A DNA stretch of 64,000 nucleotides from Elephas maximus indicus. Lineage: Eukaryota > Chordata > Mammalia > Proboscidea > Elephantidae. Shown piece after piece: positions 55,300 to 64,000 of the stretch (the first letter of the stretch is position 1; each line of letters starts with the position of its first letter). Below the pieces are notes generated by a model that saw nothing but the letters and a program-made list of their open reading frames with translations, was not told the origin of the DNA and did not search any database. Where the stretch lies: assembly GCF_024166365.1 (NCBI RefSeq), contig NC_064825.1, positions 107,512,677 through 107,576,676 of the forward strand, in the 5' to 3' direction. The position numbers were made by a program, and so were the translations under genes.

Positions 55300-55650
55300 T
55301 GGCAAAGATATTGAATATACAATGGACTGCCAAAAGAATGGATAAATCTGTCTTGGAGAATGCTCCTTAGAAGCAAGGATGGTGAGACTATGTCTCACAT
55401 ACTCTGGACATGTTATTAGGAAGGATCAGTCCCTAGAAAAGGATGTCAGGCTTGGTAAAATAGAGGGTCAGTGAAAAAGAGGAAGACCCTCAACGAGATG
55501 GATTGACACAGTGGCTGCAACAATGAGCTCAAACATAACAACTATTGTAAGGATGGTACAGGACTGGGCAGTGTTTCTTTCTGTTGTACATAAGGTCTGT
55601 ATGAGTAGGAATGGACTTGATGGCACCTAACAGCAACAACAACATTGTTT
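55300..55650 (+). mobile_element. RTE LINE 3' fragment (unit D copy)
   Basis: 'caatggactgccaaaagaat', 'gaaggatcagtccctagaaa' and 'ggattgacacagtggctgca' ending in CAA repeats. Partner of 10,735-11,075. Confidence 0.8.
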
Positions 55651-55654
55651 AATT

Positions 55655-55870
55655 GAAGGGGCTTTTTTATTTTTTTTGGTAGTGCAATGTTTAAACACTC
55701 ACTGCTAAACGAAAAGTTGGCAGTTTGAACCCACAAGCCGTTCCGAGAAAAAAAGACCTATCCATCTGCACCCATAAAGGTTACAACCTAAGCAGCCCTA
55801 CTGGGCATTTCTACTCTGCCCTATAGGTCACTATGAGTCACAATTGACTCAACTGTGCCTAACAAAACAA
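55655..55870 (+). mobile_element. Afrotherian SINE, long form (unit D, x2 copy)
   Basis: 'gaagggg...tagtgcaatg' through 'acccataaaggttacaacct' to 'gtcacaattgactcaactgt'. Partner of 11,090-11,290. Confidence 0.7.
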
Positions 55871-55894
55871 AAATTCTTTGATGGTAGATATTCT

Positions 55895-56165
55895 GTTCCC
55901 TCCAACAGAACTTTGTCCAACTTTCTTGCTTTGGGTATGTCATCAGGAAAGATCATTTTCTGGAGTAGGACATCATATTTGGTGAAGTAGAGGGCCAAAA
56001 AGGATGAGGGAGGCCCTTCATGAGATGGACTGACACAGTGGCTGCAGCAATTGACTCAAACATACCAATCATTGTGAGGATAGCACAGAGCCAGGCAAAG
56101 TTTTGTTCTGTTTTCCATAAGGTTGCCGTAAGTTGGAGTCAACTCAATGGCAGGTAACAACACCA
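55895..56165 (+). mobile_element. RTE LINE 3' fragment (unit D, x2 copy)
   Basis: 'ctttgggtatgtcatcagga', 'gaagtagagggccaaaaagg' and 'ggttgccgtaagttggagtc'. Partner of 11,310-11,585. Confidence 0.75.
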
Positions 56166-56309
56166 ACCTTTTGTGATGGACTTTTTTCATTCACATGATT
56201 CTCTTGAAGTCCATCAACACTGTGCAAGCATCAATAATTGGTTCCTTTTATTACTGAGTTTTATTTCATGTATGAATTTACTTCAATTTGCTTAACCATT
56301 CACTGATGG

Positions 56310-57260
56310 GTTTTCTTTTTGTGTGTGTGTGTGATTTGGTGAAAGTTTAAAGAGCAAATTAGTTTCGTATTGAACAGGTAATACACAAATTGTTTTGTGA
56401 CATTGGTTGCCAAATCTGTGATCTGTCAACACTCTCCCCTCCTTCACCTAGGTTCTCTGCTTCCGTTTGTCCAGTTTTCCTATCACTTCCTGCTTTCTCT
56501 ACTTTGCATTTGGGGTGGTGTGCTCATTAGTTTCGAATACATGATTAAACTATGAAGTGTGTCCCTTAAGTGTGTTGTTCTTTCTTATAGGGCTGATGAA
56601 TCTTTGACTGAAAGGTGAACCACAGGACTGACTTCAGTGCTGAGTTAAAAGGATGTCCAGGACCACGCTTTTGGAGTTTCTCCAGCCTCTGTCAGACCAG
56701 CAAGCCTAGTCTGCGTGTGTGTGTGAATTCGAGTTTGGTTCTACATTTTTCTCCCGCTCTGTCTGGGACCCTCTACTGTGATCCCTGCCAGAGCACTCTA
56801 TACTGGGAACCCGGGCTCTCTCTAGTTGTTCTGGGCTCAGCCTGATGGAAGTTGTGGTAGTTGTGGTCCATTAGTCCTTTGGACTGATCTTTCCCTTGTG
56901 TGTTTGGTCTTCTTCATTCTCCTTTGCTCCAGCCAGGATGGGACCAGTAGATTTATCTTAGATGGCCTCTCACAGACTTTTAAGACCCTAGTCTCTACAC
57001 ACCACAGTTGAATGTAGAGCATTCTCTATATAGACTATGTTATGCCAGTTGAGCTAGATGTCCCCCGAGACCATCGTCCTCAGCCCTCAGCCCAGTAGTT
57101 CAGTCTCTGATGGCATTTGAATGTGTCTGTGAAGCTTCTATGACTTTGTCCTAGTCAAGTTGTGATGACTTCCCCATTATTGTGTACTGTTTTACCCTTC
57201 TCCAAAGTTACCACTTATCTATTAATTTGTGTAAGGGTGGTTGTATGAACATAAGTTTTG
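56310..57260 (-). mobile_element. L1 3'UTR fragment, uninterrupted in unit D
   Basis: Partner of the split copy 11,755-12,479 plus 15,077-15,300. 'ctatatagactatgttatgc' at about 57,026 is the empty site of the unit A RTE insertion. Confidence 0.75.
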
Positions 57261-57345
57261 ATTTCTCTGTCTCAGAGCAGGTTGTTTTAATTTTGACAGA
57301 GTCCAATTAATTGGTTTGTACTTGTCATTGATATAATTGCACACC

Positions 57346-57505
57346 ACACACATCCACAGCCATCGAGTCGATTCCAACTCGTAGTGACCCTATAGGACAG
57401 AGTAGAACTGCCCCATAGTTTCCAAGGAGCACCTGGTGGATTTTAACTGCCCACCGTTTGGTTAGCAGCCTTAGCACTTAACCTCTACGCCACCAGGGTT
57501 TTTGG
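57346..57505 (-). mobile_element. Afrotherian SINE, private to unit D
   Basis: 'cagccatcgagtcgattcca', 'gtagtgaccctataggacag' and the reversed head ending 'ccaccagggttttt'. Close to the consensus. Unit A is empty near 15,895. Confidence 0.88.
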
Positions 57506-57529
57506 TTTCGGTATATTTGCATGTACCAG

Positions 57530-57829
57530 TAATTCAGCATTTTTTATTGTTGAGCGGTATTCATTTCCTTGGTTATACTAAAATTTATTTATTCATTCTC
57601 AAGTAGATGTACAGTTGGGTTGATTGTACTTATTGACTATTACAAATAAAGTTGCTATGGACATTTGTACACAAGACTTTAAAGGAAGAATGGTGTCATT
57701 TCTCTTCGGTAGATATACGTGAATAAAATGGCTAAATTTTATGGTAAAACTATGGTTAGCTTTTTAAGACCTTGAAGCTTACAACAAATTATTTTTTAAA
57801 GTATTTATACCATTTTAATTTTCCACTAG
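57530..57829 (-). mobile_element. Decayed L1 ORF2 3' fragment
   Basis: Counterpart of 15,900-16,200: 'aaatggctaaattttatggt' and 'ctttttaagaccttgaagct'. Confidence 0.6.
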
Positions 57830-57998
57830 GAAACCCTGGTGGCATAAGTGCTTAAGCGCTACAGCTGCTAAGCAAAGGGTTGGCAGTTCAAATCCTCCAG
57901 GTGCTCCTTGGAAACTCTATGGGGCAGTTCTACTCAGTCCTGTAGGGTCGCTATGTGTCGGAATCGACTCGACAGGACTGGGTTTGGATTTGGGTTGG
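57830..57998 (+). mobile_element. Afrotherian SINE, private to unit D
   Basis: 'gaaaccctggtggcataagt' to 'gggtcgctatgtgtcggaat'. The 15-bp duplication TTAATTTTCCACTAG is perfect at 57,815-57,829 and 57,999-58,013. Unit A has the empty site at about 16,186. Confidence 0.92.
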
Positions 57999-58299
57999 TT
58001 AATTTTCCACTAGCAGTTTATGAATGTTCTGGTTTCTCCACATACTAAACACCTGATATCCTAATAGATGCCAAGAGGTATGTCATTAATATTTTAACTT
58101 GAAATTCATTAATTAATAATGGTGCTGAGCATTTTTACATGCTTATTTGCCAGCAGCATATTTTCTTTGGATAAGTTATTCCTCATTTTTGTGACTATTT
58201 TTTCAGTTTCTTTCTTTTTTGAGACCTCTGTATATACTATGGGCACAAGTCATTTATAAAATATATCATTTAAAAATATTATCTCCAAAATATAACTGA

Positions 58300-59165
58300 T
58301 TTTTTAAATTATGTTTAAATGAAGGTTTACAGAACAAACTAGCTTCTCATTAAACAGTTAGTACACATACTGTTTTGTGACATTGGTTACCAACCAGACG
58401 ACATGTCAACACTCTCCCTTCTCAAAGTTTCATTCCCTATTACCAGCTTTCCTGTCCCCTCTAGCCTTCCAGTAGCTGCCCCTGGGCTGGTGTGACCCCT
58501 TAGTCTCATTTTGTTTTATGAATATATACAATTCTTGGCTGAAATGTAAACCTCAGGAGTGATTTCATTACTGAGCTGAAAGGGTGTCCTGGGGCCATAC
58601 TCTCAGGAGTTCTCTAATCTCTGTCAGGCCAGTAAGTTTGGTCTATTTTTGTGAATTAAAATTTTGTTCTACCTTTTTCTCCAGCTCTGTCTGGGACCTT
58701 CTATTGTGATTCCTGTCAGTGCAGTCTGTGGTAGTACCCAGGCACCATTTGGTTTTACTGGACTCTGGTGGAGGCTGTGGTAGTTGTGGCCCATTAGTCC
58801 TTTGGACTAATCTTTCCCTTGTGTCTTTAGTTTTCTTCATCCTCCCTTTTTCCTGACAGGGTGAGACCAGTGGAGAGTCTTAGATGGCCGCGTACAAGCT
58901 TTTAAGACCCCAGACACTACTCACCAAAGTAGAATGTAGGACATTTTCTTTATAAACTATATTATGCCTATTGAGCTAGATGTTCTCCAAGACCATGGGC
59001 CCCACAGCTCTCATCCCAGTAACTCAGTCCCTCTGGGAGTTTGATTGTGTCTGTGGAGCTTCCATGATCTTGCTTTGTACAAGTTGTGCTGGCTTCCCCA
59101 ATATTGTATACTGTCTTACCCTTCACCAAAGTTACCACTTATCCATTGTCAATTTGGGTTTTCCA
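58300..59165 (-). mobile_element. L1 3'UTR fragment (unit D copy)
   Basis: Partner of 16,495-17,380: 'aaatgaaggtttacagaaca', 'gtctgggaccttctattgtg' and 'aagaccccagacactactca'. Confidence 0.7.
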
Positions 59166-59262
59166 TCCCCACCCTTTATTTTTTATATAAGTTTCTTTTG
59201 AAGAGCAGAAGTTTTAAAATTTGATGTGGTCAAACTTTTTTGTGGATTTTGTTCTCAGCGTT

Positions 59263-59821
59263 TGACTTTATTATCTAGTGCTACTGTAGCAGAAATACAA
59301 GTGGATGTCTTTAACAAACAGAAGTTTATTCTCTCACCATTTATCTTTTGCTGTTGAGCAGATTCTGACTCATCTCAAAGTTTAGGAGGCTAGAAATCTG
59401 AACTCAGGGCTCCAGCTTCAGGAGTAGGCTTTCTTTTTCTGTTGCCTCTGGGGAAAAGTCCTTGTCATCAATCCTCCTCTGATCTATTAACTTCTTAGCT
59501 CCTGGACCCAGGGTCCAAAGAACATGCTCCACTCCCAGTGTTTCTTTCTTGGTGGCATGAGGTCCCATTCCTCTCTGCCCACTTCTCTTCTATATCTCAA
59601 AAGAAATTCACTCAAAATACAACCTAACCCTGTAGGTGGAGTCCTTCTTCATTAACATAACTGACTGTAATCCTGCCTCATCAACATACTAGAGGTCAGG
59701 ATTTACAACACATAGAATAATAACATCAGGTCACAAAATGTGGGACAAAGACCTGATATCGGGAATTGTGGCCTAGCCAAATTGAAACATATTTTAGGGG
59801 ACACAATTGAATCCATTACCA
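59263..59821 (-). mobile_element. MaLR-like LTR, opposite strand (unit D copy)
   Basis: Partner of 17,602-18,161, with the same edges and the same right flank 'gtgttatatctaagaaa'. Confidence 0.6.
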
Positions 59822-59839
59822 GTGTTATATCTAAGAAAC

Positions 59840-60279
59840 CCCCAAATGTATTTATAGAGTCAATGCAACCCCACTTAAAATCCAAGTAGGCTTTTTATTT
59901 TATTTTTTTAATAAACCAATAAGCAGAAAGTAAATTCACAAAGAAATGATAAGTTAACTTTTTAATTGTATAACCCTATCACGTTTTTGTTTTTTCATCA
60001 CTGACTCTGTTAGATTTTTATACATAAACGTTCACGTCATCTATCAATAAAAAGAGTTTCACTTATTCCTTTTCAATCTGGATGCATTCTATTTATTTAT
60101 TTCCATTGTCTTTTTGTGTAGGCTACACCCACTAAAATGGCAGATTTGATTAGGGTAGATTTATATATTTTATTCCTCGTCTTACTGAGAATTTTTTCAG
60201 TAATTCATTGCATGTGCGATTTTAGCTGTAGGTTGTTCAAGGGTGTCCTTCATCAGTTTGAGCAAGTACCATTTTGATA
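59840..60279 (-). mobile_element. Decayed L1 ORF2 fragment (unit D copy)
   Basis: Partner of 18,180-18,574. It holds a private 'gtttttgttttttcatcact' stretch near 59,986. Confidence 0.55.
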
Positions 60280-61010
60280 TTTTTGTTAGTTGGAGTTAGG
60301 TACTGCTGAGTTTGTTCTGACTCGTAGTGACCCCTATGTACAACAAAACAAAATACTACCAGGTCTTGCATATTCCTCACAATCATTGTTATGCTTGAGT
60401 CCATTGTTGCAGCCACTGTGTCAGTCCATCTTTTTGATGACCTTCCTCTTTTGTGTTGACCCTATACTTTCCCAAGCCTCGTATCCTTCTCCAGGGACTG
60501 GTCCTTCCTATTAACGTGTTCAAAGTACATGAGACGAAGTCTCTCTATCCTTGTTTCTAAGGAGCATTCTGGATGTACTTTTCCCAAGACAGATTTGTTG
60601 GTTCTTTTGACAGTCCATGGTACAGTCAATATTCTTCCTCAACACCACAATTCAAATTCTTCTTAGGTCTTACTTATCCATTCTCCACCTTTCATGTGCA
60701 TATGAGACAATTGGAACACCAGGGCTTGGATCAGGCACACCTTAGTCCTTAAAGTGACATCTGCACTTTTTAATACTTTAAAGAGGTCTTTTGCAGCATA
60801 TTTGCCCAGTACAAAGCAACTTTTGATTTCTTGACTGCTGCTTCCATGGGTGTTGATTACGGATCTAAGTAAAACGAGATCCTTGGCAACGTCAATCTTT
60901 TCTCCATTCATCGTGATGTTGCTTATTGGTCCAGTTATGAGGATTTTTGTTTTCTTTATTTTGAAGTGTAATCCACACTGAGGCTGTGGTCTTTGTTCTT
61001 CTTCAGTAAG
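60280..61010 (-). mobile_element. RTE LINE fragment cut by the D/E junction
   Basis: Same insertion as 18,575-19,850 as far as 'ttcagtaagt'; there the RTE text stops and 'agcaaacttaactcatcaga' (unit E) begins. In unit A the element runs another 550 bp. A minus-strand frame (61,049-60,663) crosses the junction by chance. Confidence 0.85.
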
Positions 61011-61739
61011 TAGCAAACTTAACTCATCAGAGAATATCTTGTTACCCAAAGAAATACAGAAAAAATAATTGAAGAAACCTTTAAAAATTGTTCATATAGA
61101 TAAGAAAACAACCCGTGAAACAGAAAAGATAATTATTAAATAAGAAGGGCAAGTGGGGAAGGCATTTAAAATATGGGAGCAACTCTGGATGACCTCAAGA
61201 AATTTATCGTAATTGGTATACATTCTGATCTATACACCAATTAATATCAATTTCTTGTGATGATCCGGAGTTGCTCCCAGGTTTGGAATTTCTTTCCCAC
61301 TTAGATCTAGGCAAAATGGGTCGATTAAAACAAAGTCAGATGCAGAGCTGAACCTGTGGATTGCTAAATTGCAAGGTATGCTGACAGATTGGCGTGTGAA
61401 AGTAAAGGCCTTAATAGGAAAAGAATAGGAACTTACCCAAGGTCTGGAATGGGGACATTTGAGCAAATTCAAATAATTAAGTACTTCAAATTATCACACT
61501 GTACTGAGACTCCTCACACCCTGGCCTGAATCCAGTACCCCCTCAGGAACTATGAAAAGGCAAGGGCTTACACAACCACAGATACAAAAACGCAAGAACT
61601 GGCTCTGCAAAGTTTATTCTAATAGGGAAAATATTACCAGAATCATTGTAATTCCTCTTTTGTACCTGGTACTTTTTTCCACTCCCACTCAGCATACCTA
61701 ACCTCTTTGCCTGATTTCGTAGTTCCCAACACATTCTCC

Positions 61740-61905
61740 TGGAGCCCTGGTGGTGTACTGGTTAAGAGCTTGGCTGTTGACCAAAAGGTCAGCAGTTCAA
61801 ATCCACCAGCTGTTCCTTGGAAACCCTATGCAACAGCTCTACCCTGTCCTATAAGGTTGCTATGACTCAGAATCTACTCAATGACAAAGGCTTTTGTTTA
61901 TAGCC
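61740..61905 (+). mobile_element. Afrotherian SINE, shared by units C and E only
   Basis: 'ggagccctggtggtgtactg' to 'gttgctatgactcagaatct'. Partner of 28,528-28,685. Confidence 0.8.
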
Positions 61906-61937
61906 AAATATATAACACATTCTTTAAAGAAAAAAAA

Positions 61938-62140
61938 AAAAATGCACTGCTGTCCAGTAGATTCTGACTCCTAAAAAAAAAAAAAACCCTAGAATTGCCC
62001 CATAAGGTTTTCAAGGCTGTAAATCCTTGTGGAAGCCAACTGCCACAGCTTTCTCCCATAGAAGGGCTGGTGGGTTCGAACTGGTGACCTTTCAGTTAGC
62101 AGCCAAACGCTTTAACCACTGTGCCAACAGGACCCCAACA
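61938..62140 (-). mobile_element. Afrotherian SINE, shared by units A, C, D and E
   Basis: 'actgctgtccagtagattct', 'attgccccataaggttttca' and the head 'ccactgtgccaacagg'. It has an extra A run at about 61,975-61,985. Confidence 0.75.
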
Positions 62141-62311
62141 CATTCTTCTGTACTATAAAATTTACCTAATTATTGTTTGTGGTCCACTTCTTCCCTTCAA
62201 GGAAGGAAAACATTTTTAGTCTTTTGTTTACTCTTTTCTTCATCAATGCATTTAGAAGAGTGACGGACACATAGAAGGAAATTTATCAATACATGTGGGA
62301 TGTATCTGTGC

Positions 62312-63331
62312 TCATTGTAACTTATGGAGGCATACAGACGAGACTTGAAGCCCATGACTTAATTTATATGAACCATATGATGTGTCAAACTGTAGAAAAG
62401 ATATTGCATATATTTTCCATGTGTTACATAGGGCATATTTCACATCTTTGTTCCTCAAACTATAAATCAAGGGATTCAACATGGGAATAACCAGGACGTA
62501 AAATATGGAAGCCACTTTATCACCGTCAAAGGAATGACTGGACTTGGGCTGCACATACATAAAGATTAAAGTCCCATAGAACACTACCACCACAGTCAGG
62601 TGGGATCCACAAGTGGAGAAGGCCTTGTGCCTGCCCTCAGCTGAGTTTATCCTCAGAATGGCTACAAAAAGAAGCAGATAAGAAACAAGAACTATTAGAA
62701 GGGATGAAATCAAATCAATAGATGCTGTGATGAGAATGATCAATTCAATTTCATGTGTGTTTGAGCAGAGCAAAGATACTAAGGGGAGACAGTCACAGTA
62801 GAAAAGACTGATGATATTGTAGCCACAGAAGGATAAATTAAAAATCTTTATGGTGACCAGAAGAGAAACAAATGTGCTGTACAGATAGGGAATTGCCACC
62901 AGCACCCAACGCACCCTTTGTGACATGATGACTGTGTAGAGCAGTGGGTGACAGATGGCCACATAGCGATCATAAGACATTGTTGACAGAATGAAAAATT
63001 CACTAATGATGCACATGAGAAAGAAAGCTAGCTGTATAGCACAAAAATAATAGGAGATTTTATTTTCATCCACAACAAAATCTACTAGCATTTTGGGTCC
63101 CACGGCTGTTGAATAACCAAGATCAGTGATAGCCAGGTGTCTGAGAAAAAAGTACATGGGAGTTTGTAGCTCTGAGTCCATCTTAGTGAGGATGATGATG
63201 CCCAAGTTACCCACCACTGAGATCATGTAGATGATGAGGAACAGCCCGAACAATGGCACCTGCAGCTCAGGGCGGTCTGTGGTTCCCGTCAGAATGAATT
63301 CATTCAGCACTGTTAGATTGTGTTTGCCCAT
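62312..63331 (-). CDS. OR8K-like: Olfactory receptor, OR8K-like; frame-shifted C-terminal tail
   Basis: 339 residues, about 25 longer than the unit A and D copies. The seven-helix core is complete: NLT at 5-7, GN at 41-42, PMYFFL, LAITDLGYS, Cys97, SYDRYVAIC around 119-127, loop-2 cysteines, KAFSTCGSHL, PMLNPLIYSLRNKDVKYAL. After Trp305 one base is missing relative to unit A (run of A at about 62,410-62,416), so the tail switches frame and reads through the family stop, whose TGA is still present out of frame at 62,385-62,387. The new tail has no similarity to the other copies. The start codon has T at -3, a weaker context than the other copies, and the second codon is Gly. OR tails vary, so the receptor may still fold and signal, but tail-dependent trafficking could change. 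Family role as for the unit D gene. Confidence 0.88.
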   Translation of the reverse strand: MGKHNLTVLNEFILTGTTDRPELQVPLFGLFLIIYMISVVGNLGIIILTKMDSELQTPMYFFLRHLAITDLGYSTAVGPKMLVDFVVDENKISYYFCAIQLAFFLMCIISEFFILSTMSYDRYVAICHPLLYTVIMSQRVRWVLVAIPYLYSTFVSLLVTIKIFNLSFCGYNIISLFYCDCLPLVSLLCSNTHEIELIILITASIDLISSLLIVLVSYLLLFVAILRINSAEGRHKAFSTCGSHLTVVVVFYGTLIFMYVQPKSSHSFDGDKVASIFYVLVIPMLNPLIYSLRNKDVKYALCNTWKIYAISFLQFDTSYGSYKLSHGLQVSSVCLHKLQ

Positions 63332-63354
63332 CTAGGTCTATCAGGAAACCTATT

Positions 63355-63357
63355 CTG
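63355..63357 (-). promoter_or_regulatory. Candidate 3' splice acceptor, unit E receptor
   Basis: Minus strand 'gatgtctctccag' ends here, 23 nt before the ATG. Confidence 0.4.
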
Positions 63358-64000
63358 GAGAGACATCAGCATAGTCATTAGGCTTTATGTGGTATCATCT
63401 GGTAGATTTTTAGTGTACAAAGGCAATATGCTAAATGAATAAGGTAAATACAAACTTTCCAATGTAGATATTTGAAAGCAAACCCACCTCCCACAAATAA
63501 AGCACAGGTACGTAAAGACAGAGGCACAGGGAGACAGAAAGGGAGAGAATAGGGAGAGAAAGAGAAAGCTAACTAGGTATCATTTGGGGAATATCTGCTC
63601 CTGAAAGAACATTTATCAATGCCTGGGACACTTTGGATGTCACAAGTAGGAGATGAGTACTACTGGTATCTAATGGAAACCTGGGATGTTACTAAACATT
63701 CTACTATATACAGGGTAACTCCACATGATGATAAAATTTCTAGCCCAAAATATCACTAAGGAAGAAGTTGAGAACTGATATAGATATAGATGTAAATGTA
63801 GATGTAGGTATAGATATAGAAAAAGACGTAGGTGTAGGTATAGGCATATGTCAATGTGGGCAGTGGGGGGGGGGCAGGGGTATTGCAGCCTGTTCTTGGG
63901 AATTCAGTGCTGTTGGCTGGAGGGACTAGGAGGCACCACTTGTTTTCATATGCCTGTCATGGGTGGCTAGATGGAGTGGGTGGAGCAGCCAGCCCTCAGA
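63358..64000. other. Upstream flank of the unit E receptor to the window end
   Basis: No gene. It parallels 30,123-30,960: a purine-rich tract (63,515-63,570), a GATGTAGGTATA-type tract (63,778-63,855), a G10 run (about 63,866-63,876) and the 'ggctggagggactaggaggc' segment. It lacks the SINE that unit C has at 30,729. Confidence 0.5.

Larger units (their letters stand above)
36081..61010. repeat. Tandem duplication unit D
   Basis: The full-length partner of unit A, lengthened by the L1 at 45,451-53,496 and by private SINEs. It ends abruptly at about 61,010 inside an RTE element, where unit E begins. Confidence 0.75.
61011..62311. other. Downstream flank of the unit E receptor
   Basis: No gene. 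It contains SINEs at 61,740-61,905 and 61,938-62,140 and a short hairpin-like pair at 61,178-61,285 also present in unit C. Confidence 0.5.
61011..64000. repeat. Tandem duplication unit E (left part)
   Basis: Starts at the point matching unit C at 27,771 and follows C through the receptor and its upstream flank until the window ends. It shares both receptor-proximal SINEs with C. Confidence 0.75.

Noticed and set aside
60663-61049. A 128-residue minus-strand frame
   Set aside because: It crosses the D/E junction from unit flank into RTE sequence, so it is a chance fusion.

Overview
This is mammalian nuclear DNA: AT-rich, mostly interspersed repeats, with single-exon olfactory receptor (OR) genes. 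The repeat families point to an afrotherian, most likely an elephant or close relative. They are tRNA-derived SINEs ending in 'gggtcgctatgagtcggaat', RTE/BovB-type LINEs with the same 3' end and a CAA-rich tail, and an L1 lineage with a tandem-monomer 5'UTR. The species call is an inference from repeat type, not a database match. There is no bacterial, phage or CRISPR content.

The window is a tandem array of five diverged copies of one OR-containing unit, all with the receptor on the minus strand. I name them A (about 1-20,520), B (20,521-27,555), C (27,556-36,080), D (36,081-61,010) and E (61,011 to the window end). The receptors resemble subfamily OR8K (OR family 8, class II). Unit A has an intact frame (1114-2061) but has lost the conserved TM3 cysteine and the DRY motif. 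Unit B keeps only a 3' fragment (21,715-22,291). Unit C is full length with one in-frame stop (29,128-30,096). Unit D is the cleanest intact copy (37,435-38,376). Unit E is intact through TM7, but a 1-base deletion replaces its tail (62,312-63,331). All four full-length copies keep a candidate splice acceptor exactly 23 nt upstream of the ATG.

Between the receptors the DNA is repeat-derived or unrecognised. Unit A carries a 2.6-kb RTE insertion (12,480-15,066) and a solo LTR (15,355-15,863). Unit B carries a broken class I endogenous retrovirus (22,745-26,670) and an L1 3' end. Unit C holds a spaced inverted repeat (31,190-32,290 against 34,150-35,040). Unit D carries a full-length but defective L1 (45,451-53,496). 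A and D also contain an older internal tandem duplication.

Shared and private insertions order the duplications. A SINE at one site downstream of the receptor is in A, C, D and E but not B. A second SINE beside it is only in C and E. An RTE tail upstream of the receptor is in A and D but not in C or E. The D/E junction lies inside an RTE element and looks like an A-B-C block copied to D-(B lost)-E. I see no new enzymatic or defence system. The most interesting content is the birth, decay and rearrangement of the receptor array.
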